From Streptomyces sp. CB02056 (GTDB taxonomy: Bacteria > Actinomycetota > Actinomycetes > Streptomycetales > Streptomycetaceae): 64,000 nt of DNA. Each line of letters starts with the position of its first letter. Position 1 is the stretch's first letter. The DNA lies in NCBI RefSeq assembly GCF_001905545.1, contig NZ_LIPD01000001.1, positions 807,551 through 871,550 on the forward strand, read 5' to 3'. The notes under the pieces are model-generated. The model was not told the DNA's origin. It saw nothing but the letters and a program-made list of their open reading frames with translations, and did no database searches. This document shows positions 49,064-57,092 of this stretch, piece after piece. A program made the translations under genes and the position numbers.

Positions 49064-50895
49064 CAGGTCCCTCCGGTGGTGGTGGCGGCGGTGCGGTGGC
49101 GGCTGCCGTGGGCGCGCAGCCAGTGTTCGCAGGCGAGGGTGGCGTCCAGGGCGGCGTAGGGGGTGCCGGTGGGGTAGAGCCCGAGGCAGGCCTGGCGCAG
49201 GGCGTCGGGGTCGATCAGGCCGGCGCGGGCCAGGGCGCTGTCCTCGGTGAGGGCGGCGATTCGGGCGCGGTGGCGGGCGAGGCCCTGGTGGGCGTCGGGG
49301 GTGAAGTCGCCCTTGCCGGTGCGGCGCAGGAGGTCGGCGGGGACGTCCGGGGCGAGGGCGGTGGTGAGCAGGGGCTTGTAGGCGAAGGGGGTTCCGCGGG
49401 TGGCGGGGTCGGCGGCCAGGCAGGCGTCGAGGACCTGGTCGTCCAGGAAGGGTGTGCTGTACGGGGTGCCGGCGCGGGCGGTGGCGTCGACGAGCTGGCG
49501 CATGGCGGAGGCGCTGTGCCGGACCGTGCGCAGGACCTGGTGCTGGGCGTGCTGCGGGGCCAGGGGCCGTGCGTCCCGCAGGGCCTTGAGCTGGTCGCGG
49601 ACCAGGGCGGCGGCGTGCGGGGTGGCCCAGGGCGGCAGCCGGGGTTCGGTTCCCCAGCCGAGGAGTTGGGTGGTGGGCGGCGCGGGGTGGGTGAGGCGGT
49701 CGGCGGCGTGGGCGAGCCAGGCGGGGTAGGGGCGGGGGTCGGCGAGGGCGCCGAGGGCGTCGGGCAGTTTCCAGCGCAGGCGGGCGCGGTGTCCGCGCAG
49801 GTGGCGGGCGGCGGTGGCGGGGTGGCGCGGGGCGAGGGTGCGCAGGTAGGCGGGGAGGGCCTGGAGGACTTCGTCGCCGCCTTCGCCGCTGATGCGCAGG
49901 CGGGCGCCGCGGGCGGCGAGGAGGCGGGCGACGGCCTCGTCGCGGGCCCTGGTGCGGGTCCAGGCGAACGGTTCGTCGCCCTGGGGGCCGGGGGTGTCGG
50001 TGTCGGCGAACATCGCGGGGAGGTCCTCGGCGGGCAGGACGAGCCGGGTGCCGGGCAGGTGGCGGGCGGCGCGGTCGGCCCAGGGGGCGTCCTCGTGGTG
50101 GGGGTCGAGGGAGCCGATGGTGACGGTGAGCAGGTCGGCGGGGCCGGTGGCGGCGAGGAAGCACAGGGGGGTGGAGTCGAGGCCGCCGGACAGGTCGGCG
50201 GCGACGAGTCCGCCGTCGCGGGTGCGGGCGGCGACGGCGCGGTGCAGGGCGTGGCGCAGGGCCGTCGCGGCTTCGGGGCGGGGTCGTTCGGGGGCGGGCG
50301 GCTGCCAGTGGGCGAGGGTGCGGGCGGGGCGGGCGGGGGCGAGCAGGGCGGTGTGGTGCGGTGGCACGGGGGTGATGCCGGGCCACAGGGGCAGGGTGTC
50401 GGCGGGGTGCGGCAGGGGGTGGGCGAGGCGCAGGGCGAGGCGTTCGGTGGACGGGGTGAGGCCGGCCGCGGCGGCCAGGACGTCGGCCCGGTCGGCGAGG
50501 ACGGGGACGCCGTGGACCTCGGCCAGGTGGAGGCGGTGGAGTCCGGACAGCGAGCCGCGGGCGGTGACGGTGCCGTGCACGGTGGCGATCAGGTGGTGGC
50601 TGCCGGCCGGGCCGTCGGTGTGGGTGAGGGCGAGGGCGTCGCGCGGGTCGCGGAGGTGTTCGGCGCGGCGGCGCAGCTGGTGGGTGTCGGTGTCGCTGGT
50701 GCCGAACACGGCCAGCGCGACCGGTCCGGCCTGGGCGGTGACCGCCTCGTCGGCCGGCCAGTGGCCGAGGATCCAGGGGCGGCCGCTGGGGTGGTGCAGG
50801 GCACGGCGCTCGGCCGTGCCCCACACCGCGGCCACCGCGGCTGCTGCGTCGGTGTCCGGCAGGACCACGAACCAGGTCCGCCGGTGGCCGTTCAC
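49063..50895 (-). CDS. Lasso peptide cyclase (asparagine synthetase-like, C protein)
   Basis: 610 residues. Forms the macrolactam by adenylating the Asp/Glu side chain of the core and coupling it to the new N-terminus. The N-terminal half is the degenerate glutamine-amidotransferase-like domain without a catalytic Cys; the ATP PP-loop is ADLSGGLDSTPLC (Ser-Gly-Gly-Leu-Asp-Ser at 236-241) and the second synthetase motif is ISGEGGDEVL. Length suits actinobacterial C proteins. It starts at GTG/ATG 50895, 10 bases after the precursor stop. Confidence 0.93.
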   Translation of the reverse strand: MNGHRRTWFVVLPDTDAAAAVAAVWGTAERRALHHPSGRPWILGHWPADEAVTAQAGPVALAVFGTSDTDTHQLRRRAEHLRDPRDALALTHTDGPAGSHHLIATVHGTVTARGSLSGLHRLHLAEVHGVPVLADRADVLAAAAGLTPSTERLALRLAHPLPHPADTLPLWPGITPVPPHHTALLAPARPARTLAHWQPPAPERPRPEAATALRHALHRAVAARTRDGGLVAADLSGGLDSTPLCFLAATGPADLLTVTIGSLDPHHEDAPWADRAARHLPGTRLVLPAEDLPAMFADTDTPGPQGDEPFAWTRTRARDEAVARLLAARGARLRISGEGGDEVLQALPAYLRTLAPRHPATAARHLRGHRARLRWKLPDALGALADPRPYPAWLAHAADRLTHPAPPTTQLLGWGTEPRLPPWATPHAAALVRDQLKALRDARPLAPQHAQHQVLRTVRHSASAMRQLVDATARAGTPYSTPFLDDQVLDACLAADPATRGTPFAYKPLLTTALAPDVPADLLRRTGKGDFTPDAHQGLARHRARIAALTEDSALARAGLIDPDALRQACLGLYPTGTPYAALDATLACEHWLRAHGSRHRTAATTTGGT

Positions 50896-50905
50896 GGTTC
50901 GGTCC

Positions 50906-51025
50906 TCAGGGGGCGAGGTAGTAGCCGTGGACGTCGGACTGGTTGCCGATGTCGAAGCCCCGGGTGAGGTCCGCGAAGTCGCCGAGTTCGATCATCACCG
51001 GGGGCTCGTACACGTCGTCGGTCAT
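50906..51025 (-). CDS. Lasso peptide precursor (A)
   Basis: 39 residues, ATG 51025 after GAGAGGAC. The leader matches the actinobacterial pattern YxxPx[L]xxxGxFxxxT exactly in spacing: Tyr6, Pro9, Met11 in place of Leu, Gly15, Phe17, Thr21. Thr21 is at position -2, so cleavage is predicted after Arg22. The core is GFDIGNQSDVHGYYLAP (17 residues). Gly1 to Asp9 gives a nine-residue ring; residues 10-17 thread it, with Tyr13/Tyr14 as probable plugs. No Cys, so a class II lasso peptide. Monoisotopic [M+H]+ of the cyclised core, by hand, is about 1834.84. Confidence 0.92.
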   Translation of the reverse strand: MTDDVYEPPVMIELGDFADLTRGFDIGNQSDVHGYYLAP

Positions 51026-51300
51026 GGCAATGTCCTCTCTTGTGCGGGGAGTTGGACACGATCGCCGGCCGGCGGTGCTCCTACTCTTCCTCGTCGGTTC
51101 GCCGACGGACAAGCGGCGCCGGGGCCTTCGGCCGGAACCCGACGGCCCGGGCGGGAGTGGCCGCAGGCGCTCGCGGGACTGCTGAGCACCCGGGCGAGCG
51201 GGTGGCGGGGGCGGCGGGCGGGAGGCCGGATTCGGCCAGCCCTGGACGAAATGGTGTAGACCTGTCCGCTGCCGGACGGGGCCTCGCCTACGGTCGTCCC

Positions 51301-52026
51301 ATGGCTGACGCATGCTTCGGGCACCCGCGGCTCGCCGCGCTCTACGACCCGCTCGACCCCGACCGCGGCGACCTCGACGCCTACCTGGCGATGGCACGGG
51401 AGTTCGGGGCGCGCCGGGTGCTGGACATCGGCTGCGGCACGGGGGTGTTCGCGCTCCTGCTGGCCGGCCGCGGGTTCGAGGTGGTCGGCGTCGATCCCGC
51501 CCTGGCCTCCGTGGAGGTCGCGCGCGCCAAGCCGGGCGGCGGGCGGGTGCGGTGGATCCACGGCGACGCGACGGACCTGCCGCCGCTGCGGGTCGATCTG
51601 GCGACGATGACGGCGAACGTCGCCCAGGCGATCGCCGGTCCGCGGGCCTGGCGGGGGACGCTGCGGGGGGCCTTCGCGGCGCTGCGGCCGGGCGGGCGGC
51701 TGGTCTTCGAGACCCGCGATCCGGGCGCCCGCGCCTGGGAGGAGTGGACGCGCGAGCGCTCCCACCGGGTGACGGAGGTCCCGGGCGCGGGCGCCGTCGA
51801 GAGCTGGGTCGACCTGGTCGGGGTACGCGGGCCGCTGGTGACGTTCCGGTGGACGTACGTGTTCGCGGTGGACGGGCAGGTGCTGACGTCGGATTCGACG
51901 CTGCGCTTCCGGGAACGGGCGGAGGTGGAGCGGGACTTGGCCGCCCACGGCTACGTGCTGGAGGAGGTCCGCGACGCTCCCGGCCAGGGCGGGCGGGAGT
52001 TCGTCTTCGTGGCCCGGCGCCCGTGA
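51301..52026 (+). CDS. Class I SAM-dependent methyltransferase
   Basis: 241 residues. Motif I VLDIGCGTGVFALLLAGRGF, motif II VVGVDPALASVEVARAKPGG, motif III LPPLRVDLATMTANVAQAI, and the post-motif LRPGGRLVFETRDP. The acceptor substrate is unknown. The ATG at 51301 is preceded by TACGGT (51289-51294) by 6 bases, so a leaderless mRNA is expected. It diverges from the lasso precursor across 275 bases; a tailoring role is possible but there is no direct evidence. Confidence 0.85.
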   Translation: MADACFGHPRLAALYDPLDPDRGDLDAYLAMAREFGARRVLDIGCGTGVFALLLAGRGFEVVGVDPALASVEVARAKPGGGRVRWIHGDATDLPPLRVDLATMTANVAQAIAGPRAWRGTLRGAFAALRPGGRLVFETRDPGARAWEEWTRERSHRVTEVPGAGAVESWVDLVGVRGPLVTFRWTYVFAVDGQVLTSDSTLRFRERAEVERDLAAHGYVLEEVRDAPGQGGREFVFVARRP

Positions 52027-52072
52027 CCCCCGCCGCTCCGTAACCCCCCGCCGCTCCGGGGCGCCGTGCGCG

Positions 52073-52095
52073 GGAAGTCGGCCGGGCCGACTTCC
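52073..52095. terminator. Bidirectional terminator
   Basis: GGAAGTCGGCC and GGCCGACTTCC, separated by one base, lie between the convergent methyltransferase and short-chain dehydrogenase genes. Confidence 0.75.
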
Positions 52096-52114
52096 TGTGC
52101 GCGGGCTCGGCGGT

Positions 52115-52699
52115 TCAGGGGAGCAGGGTCTCCCCGTTCGTCCGGCCTTCCACGGCGGTGACGTAGGAGCGGGCGGCGTCGACGGCGAGGATGCCGGGGG
52201 CCGGGTCCCGGCCGAGGAGCTGCAGCGTCTCGGCGATCCAGCCGGGGCTGACGAGGTTGATCCGCAGGTCGCGGGGCAGTTCGGCGGCGGCGTTGCGGAC
52301 GAAGCCCTCCAGCCCGGTGTTGATGACGGCGCCCAACGATCCACCGACCATCGGGGTGGTGAACGTGCCGCCGGTGAGGGTGATGGAGCCGCCGTCGCGC
52401 AGGTGGTGCTGGGCGCGCCGGGCCAGGGCGATCTGGCCCAGCAGCTTGCCCTGCAGCCCGGCGAGGAACTCCTCGTCGGTCGCCGTGGCGAAGTCGACCA
52501 TCGGGCCCGACACGGCGCAGCAGACGACCGCGTCGAGGTCGGGCAGGCCGGCGAAGAGCGCGTCCAGGGAGTCGGAGTCCTCCAGGTCGACCGTCACCGG
52601 GCCGCTGCGCGAGGCCCGTACGACCTGGTGCTCCTTCTCCAGGGCGGTGGCGACAGCGCTGCCGAGTGTGCCGGAGGCTCCGATCACGAGTACCTTCAT
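52115..52699 (-). CDS. Short-chain dehydrogenase/reductase
   Basis: 194 residues, NAD(P)-dependent. Rossmann motif KVLVIGASGTLGSAVATALE at the N-terminus, VTVDLEDSDSLDALFAGL for the second part of the fold, SITLTGGTFT as the Ser-containing strand, and the end region LRINLVSPGWIAETL. The usual YxxxK catalytic pair is not evident: the region shows VINTGLEGFVRNAAAELP where Tyr and Lys are expected. It may therefore be a non-canonical or non-catalytic member, as in a subset of small SDRs. Confidence 0.82.
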   Translation of the reverse strand: MKVLVIGASGTLGSAVATALEKEHQVVRASRSGPVTVDLEDSDSLDALFAGLPDLDAVVCCAVSGPMVDFATATDEEFLAGLQGKLLGQIALARRAQHHLRDGGSITLTGGTFTTPMVGGSLGAVINTGLEGFVRNAAAELPRDLRINLVSPGWIAETLQLLGRDPAPGILAVDAARSYVTAVEGRTNGETLLP

Positions 52700-52728
52700 G
52701 CCGTCGATGATCGCATCAAGTGGCCCTC

Positions 52729-53004
52729 TCAGGAGGACTTTTCGGCAAGGGTGTGGGCGACGAGGGCGTTCGCGTGGCCGTGGCCGATGTTGTGCTCGGT
52801 CTTGAGCCAGGCGACGAGCTCCATGTGCCTGGCGAGCGGGGAGGCGCGAATGAGGTCCTTCCACTCCTCGACCGGGCGGCCGTACTTCTTCTCGATGGAG
52901 GGGAAATAGGAGGCGGGGCCCTTTACGGCGGGGGCCTTCGCGGCGGTCTCCGCGGTCTTCACGGCGGTCTTCGCAGCGGTCTTCGCGGCGGGGGCGGCGG
53001 TCAT
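52729..53004 (-). CDS. DUF4287 protein with Lys/Ala-rich N-terminal tail
   Basis: 91 residues. The C-terminal 65 are a DUF4287 domain (YFPSIEKKYGRPVEEWKDLI, ASPLARHMELVAWLKTEHNI, GHGHANALVAHTL). The N-terminal 28 are an Ala-Lys-Thr repeat (AAKTAAKTAVKTAETAAKA) resembling the tails of histone-like proteins, so nucleic acid or polyanion binding is conceivable. ATG 53004 with GAGAGGAA. It lies downstream of the poly-amino-acid synthetase on the same strand but after a strong terminator. Confidence 0.75.
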   Translation of the reverse strand: MTAAPAAKTAAKTAVKTAETAAKAPAVKGPASYFPSIEKKYGRPVEEWKDLIRASPLARHMELVAWLKTEHNIGHGHANALVAHTLAEKSS

Positions 53005-53038
53005 GGGCGGTTCCTCTCGGGAGGGCGGGAAAGGAGAA

Positions 53039-53075
53039 GCGGTGCGGTCACGGAGGTAGACCGTGACCGCACCGC
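53039..53075 (-). terminator. 15-bp hairpin after the Pls-like gene
   Basis: GCGGTGCGGTCACGG pairs perfectly with CCGTGACCGCACCGC around AGGTAGA, 30 bases past the synthetase stop codon. Confidence 0.85.
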
Positions 53076-53105
53076 GAACTCATCGCCCCACCGGAGTGAT
53101 TCGCG

Positions 53106-56100
53106 TCACACCCCGGCGGTGGCCCGGTGGCGGCGCCGGCCGGCGGGCGGGGTGGGGTCGGCGTCCCAGGCGGCGACGGGGTTGCCGAGCCAGCGCCCGC
53201 CGCCGGGGACGTTCTCGCCGCGCATGACCAGGGAGGCCGGGCCGACGGTGCTGCCGGCCCCGAGGGAGGCGTTGAGCAGCACGATGGAGTGCGGGCCGGT
53301 GGTGGAGCCGGCGGCGAGGTGGACGGGGCCCAGCCGCATGACGCGGTCGTGGAAGAGGTGGGTCTGCAGGACGGTGCCGCGGTTGACGCTGGCGCCGGCC
53401 TCGACGGTGACCAGGTCGGTCTCGGGCAGCCAGTGGGTCTCGCACCACACGCCGCGGCCGATGCGGGCGCCGAGGCTGCGCAGCCACACGTTCAGGTAGG
53501 GGGTGCCGGTGATGGTGTGGCCGCCGAAGGGCATGGCGAGTTCCTCGACGAAGGTGTCGTAGAGCTCGTTGCGCCACACGAAGGAGGACCACAGGGGGTG
53601 TTCGGCGACGCGGAAGCGTCCGACCAGCAGCCACTTGGCGGCGGTGGTGACGGCGCAGGCGACGACGGCGGCGGCGGTGAGCACGAGTCCGGCGGTGCCG
53701 AGGGCGACGGCCAGGCCGTAGTCGTCGCGCAGTTCCTGCAGGGCGGCGAGGACGAGGTCGCCGAGCAGGGCGGCGAGGACGATCGGCAGCAGCCGGCAGA
53801 GTTCGACGCCGGCGCGCGCCCACATCAGGCGCCGGGGCGGGTTGTAGGTGCGGGCGTCGGCGCCGGTGTCGGCGACGCGGGGCAGCGCGAAGGCGGGGCG
53901 GCCGAGCCAGGAGGAGCCTTCGGGGGCGTGGGCGGGGGTGTCGGACAGGACGCCGACGAGGGAGTTGTCGGGCAGGTGGCGGCCGGGGCCGACGATGCCG
54001 GAGTTGCCGACGAAGGAGCGGCGTCCGACGTGGGCGGGGCCGAGGCGGAGCCAGCCGCCGCGCAGCTCGTACGGGGCGACGAGGGTGTCGTCGGCGAGGA
54101 AGGCGCCGTCGTCGACGCGCATCAGGCCGGGCAGGGCGAGCACGGTGGAGGCTTCGACGCGCCGTCCGACGCGGGCGCCGAGCAGGCGCAGCCACACCGG
54201 GGTGAAGAGGCTGGCGTAGAAGGGGAAGAGGGTGCGCCGGGCGGTGTCGCTGAGGCGGCTGACGGCCCAGGCGCAGAAGGCGACGCGGCCGGTGGCGGGG
54301 TGGTGGCCGGGGCGCAGCGGGAGGGACAGCAGGCGCACGAGGAGCGCTATGAGGGTGGCGTAGCAGACGACGGTGAGGGCGGCCAGCGGGATGGTGGCGG
54401 GCAGGAGCTGGACGAGGGCGCCGAGCAGGGTGGCGTCGCTGTCGATCATCGGGTAGACGATGGCCAGGGCGGGCAGCGCGGCGAGGATCGGGACGAGGCC
54501 GAAGAGGGCGAAGGCGGCGCCGTAGGCGAGGTTCCAGCCGCGCGGGGCGGGGGCGGGGGCGGTGGGCCAGTCGGCGGGGGCGGTGGTGTCGGGGCGGGCC
54601 GGGGAGCCGGTCCAGTGTTCGCCGGGCGGGACGGCGGTGGTGGCGGTGACGCAGGAGCCGGGGGCGATCTCGGCGCCGGCGCCGATGCGGGCGCCGGGCA
54701 TGAGGGTGGCGCGGTGGCCGATGCGGGCGCCGTCGCCGATGTCGATGCGGCCGAGGTGGAGGGTGTCGCCGTCGAGCCACCAGCCGGCGAGGTCGGCTTC
54801 GGGTTCGACGGAGGCGTGGGCGCCGATGCGGGCGAGGCCGGTGACGGGGGGCAGGGTGTGGAGCTGGACGCCGGGGCCGACGCGGCAGCCCAGGGCGCGG
54901 GCGTAGCGGGGGGCCCAGGGGGTGCCGGCGAGGGCGGCGGTGCCGAACATGGCGGTGTAGCGTTCGGCGGCCCACAGGCGCAGGTGGACGTGGCCACCGC
55001 GGGGGTGGCTGCCGGGGCGGATGCGGGCGGTGAGCAGGCGGGCGCCGGCGGCGGCGAGCAGGGTGCGGCCGGGGGCGCTGTAGAGGAGGAGCAGGCCGGC
55101 GCCGACGGGCCACCAGGAGCTGTGGGGGGCCCAGGCGAGGTGGCTGCCGGTGAGGTTGTCGAGGGCCATCAGGAGGAGGATCCAGCGCAGTCCGGCGAGG
55201 GAGAACATGCCGAGGAGCAGGAGGGTCTGCCACAGGCCGGCGCTGCGGGGGGTGCGGCGCACGGTGCGGCCGCGGACGGCGGAGGAGGCGGCGGCGCCGA
55301 CGGCGGTGTCCTCTGGGGCGGCGGCCGGGGCGAGGGTGTCGAGGTGGGCGGCGAGGTCGGCGAGGACGGGGTGGGCGTACAGGTCGGCGACGGAGACGCC
55401 GTTGTGCCGGGTGCGCAGTTCGGAGACGAGGCGGGCGGCGGTGAGGCTGGAGCCGCCGAGGGCGAAGAAGTCGTCGTCGGGGCCGGGGGCGGTGCCGAGC
55501 AGGCGCTCCCAGTGGGCGGCGAGCCGGCCGGCGGTGCCGTCCAGGGCCCGGGCGGCGGGGGCGGTGCCGGTGGTGGCGAGCGGCCAGGGCAGGGCGTTGC
55601 GGTCGACCTTGCCGGAGGTGCGGGTGGGCAGGGAGTCGACGAGGGCGAGGACGGGCACCAGCGGGGCGGGCAGGCGCTCCAGCAGCCGGCGGCGGGCGGT
55701 GGCGAGGTCGGGGGTGGTGCCGGGCCGGGCGACGAGGTAGCCGACGAGCAGGTCGGCGCCGGCGGGGGTCCTGCGGACGGCCGCGGCGGCGGCGCGCACG
55801 TCGGGCAGGGCCTGGAGGGCGGCGTCGATCTCGCCGAGCTCGATGCGGCGGCCGCCGAGTTTGACCTGGTCGTCGGCGCGGCCGAGGAAGATCAGGCCTT
55901 CGGGTTCGTTGCGGACGAGGTCGCCGCTGCGGTAGACGCGGGGCGAGGCGAGGGCGGGGTGGGCGCTGAACTTCTCGGCGTCCTTGGCGGGGTCGAGGTA
56001 GCGGGCGGTGCCGACGCCGGTGATGAGCAGTTCGCCGGTCTCGTACCAGGGGACGGGGTGGCCGGCCTGGTCGACGACGGCGATCTCCCAGCCGTCGAGG

Positions 56101-57092
56101 GGGGCGCCGATGCGCACCGGCTGGCCGGGGAGCATGCGGGCGGCGGTGGCGACGACGGTGGTCTCGGTGGGGCCGTAGGTGTTCCAGAACTCGCGGCCGC
56201 CGGTGGCGAGGCGGTCGACGAGTTCGGCGGGGCAGGCCTCGCCGCCGACGATGATCAGGCGGACGGCGTCCAGGCACTCCTGCGGCCACAGGGCGAGCAG
56301 GGTGGGGACGGTGGAGACGGCGGTGATGCGCCGGCTGACGAGCCAGGGGCCGAGGTCGGTGCCGGCCTTGACGAGGGAGCGGGGGGCGGGCACCAGGCAG
56401 GCGCCGTGGCGCCAGGCGAGCCACATCTCCTCGCAGGAGGCGTCGAAGGCGACGGACAGGCCGGCCAGGACGCGGTCGCCGGGGGCGAGCGGCTGCTGCG
56501 GGAGGAAGAGGCGGGCCTCGGCGTCGACGAAGGCGGCGGCGCTGCGGTGGGTGACGGCGACGCCCTTGGGGCGGCCGGTGGTGCCGGAGGTGAAGATGAT
56601 CCACGCGTCGTCGGCCGGGGCGGGCCAGGCCGGACGGCCCGAGGGGCGGGCGTCGGTGGGGGTGTGCAGGGCGCGGCCGGGGCCGAGGACGGCGCAGACG
56701 GCGGCGTCCTGCCAGATCATCTCGGCGCGCTCGTCGGGGTCGTCGGCGTCGACGGGCACGTAGGCGGCGCCGCAGCGCATGACGGCGAGGATCGCGATGT
56801 AGAGGTCGGCGGTGCCGGAGGGGATGCGGACCCCGACGCGGTCGCCGCGGCCGATGCCGTGGCCGGCCAGCTGCCCGGCGAGGGTCTCGACCTCGTGCAG
56901 CAGGGCGCGGTAGTCGAGGACGGTGTCGCCGGTGTCGAGCGCGGGCGCGCCGGGGTGCGCCTGCGCGGTGGCGGCGATGATGTCGAGCAGGCTGCGGGGG
57001 TGGGCGGGCTGGGCCGCCGGCCAGCCCGCCACGGGGCCCGGGTTCGGGCGGTGCAGCGTGCCGGGGCCGGCCGTTTCGTGGCGTGCGTCCAT
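53106..57092 (-). CDS. pls: Pls/PosA-family nonribosomal poly-amino-acid synthetase
   Basis: 1328 residues. Membrane-bound synthetase of the epsilon-poly-L-lysine type. Order: adenylation domain (about 20-520) with IIFTSGTTGRPKGVAVTH, NTYGPTETTVV, YRSGDLV, GRADDQVKLGGRRIELGEID and RTSGKVDRNALPW; carrier domain with DDFFALGGSSLTAARLV; then hydrophobic segments alternating with three left-handed beta-helix (hexapeptide) blocks near GARIGHRATLMPGARIGAG, GRRSFVGNSGIVGPGRHLP and GASVNRGTVLQTHLF. The A-domain core FDASCEEMWLAW is that of known Pls enzymes, and its Glu at the position-239 equivalent suits a basic amino acid. Start ATG 57092 with AAGGAA; an ATG at 57185 is an alternative. No degrading enzyme or transporter gene adjacent. 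Confidence 0.9.
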   Translation of the reverse strand: MDARHETAGPGTLHRPNPGPVAGWPAAQPAHPRSLLDIIAATAQAHPGAPALDTGDTVLDYRALLHEVETLAGQLAGHGIGRGDRVGVRIPSGTADLYIAILAVMRCGAAYVPVDADDPDERAEMIWQDAAVCAVLGPGRALHTPTDARPSGRPAWPAPADDAWIIFTSGTTGRPKGVAVTHRSAAAFVDAEARLFLPQQPLAPGDRVLAGLSVAFDASCEEMWLAWRHGACLVPAPRSLVKAGTDLGPWLVSRRITAVSTVPTLLALWPQECLDAVRLIIVGGEACPAELVDRLATGGREFWNTYGPTETTVVATAARMLPGQPVRIGAPLDGWEIAVVDQAGHPVPWYETGELLITGVGTARYLDPAKDAEKFSAHPALASPRVYRSGDLVRNEPEGLIFLGRADDQVKLGGRRIELGEIDAALQALPDVRAAAAAVRRTPAGADLLVGYLVARPGTTPDLATARRRLLERLPAPLVPVLALVDSLPTRTSGKVDRNALPWPLATTGTAPAARALDGTAGRLAAHWERLLGTAPGPDDDFFALGGSSLTAARLVSELRTRHNGVSVADLYAHPVLADLAAHLDTLAPAAAPEDTAVGAAASSAVRGRTVRRTPRSAGLWQTLLLLGMFSLAGLRWILLLMALDNLTGSHLAWAPHSSWWPVGAGLLLLYSAPGRTLLAAAGARLLTARIRPGSHPRGGHVHLRLWAAERYTAMFGTAALAGTPWAPRYARALGCRVGPGVQLHTLPPVTGLARIGAHASVEPEADLAGWWLDGDTLHLGRIDIGDGARIGHRATLMPGARIGAGAEIAPGSCVTATTAVPPGEHWTGSPARPDTTAPADWPTAPAPAPRGWNLAYGAAFALFGLVPILAALPALAIVYPMIDSDATLLGALVQLLPATIPLAALTVVCYATLIALLVRLLSLPLRPGHHPATGRVAFCAWAVSRLSDTARRTLFPFYASLFTPVWLRLLGARVGRRVEASTVLALPGLMRVDDGAFLADDTLVAPYELRGGWLRLGPAHVGRRSFVGNSGIVGPGRHLPDNSLVGVLSDTPAHAPEGSSWLGRPAFALPRVADTGADARTYNPPRRLMWARAGVELCRLLPIVLAALLGDLVLAALQELRDDYGLAVALGTAGLVLTAAAVVACAVTTAAKWLLVGRFRVAEHPLWSSFVWRNELYDTFVEELAMPFGGHTITGTPYLNVWLRSLGARIGRGVWCETHWLPETDLVTVEAGASVNRGTVLQTHLFHDRVMRLGPVHLAAGSTTGPHSIVLLNASLGAGSTVGPASLVMRGENVPGGGRWLGNPVAAWDADPTPPAGRRRHRATAGV

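Noticed and set aside
51026..51300. Promoter boxes for the lasso operon
   Set aside because: TAGGAG-like hexamers occur, but no -35/-10 pair with acceptable spacing stands out, so I did not list one.
53039..53075. Hairpin next to the DUF4287 gene considered as an attachment site
   Set aside because: There is no integrase, tRNA or second copy; it is placed as a terminator for the large synthetase.
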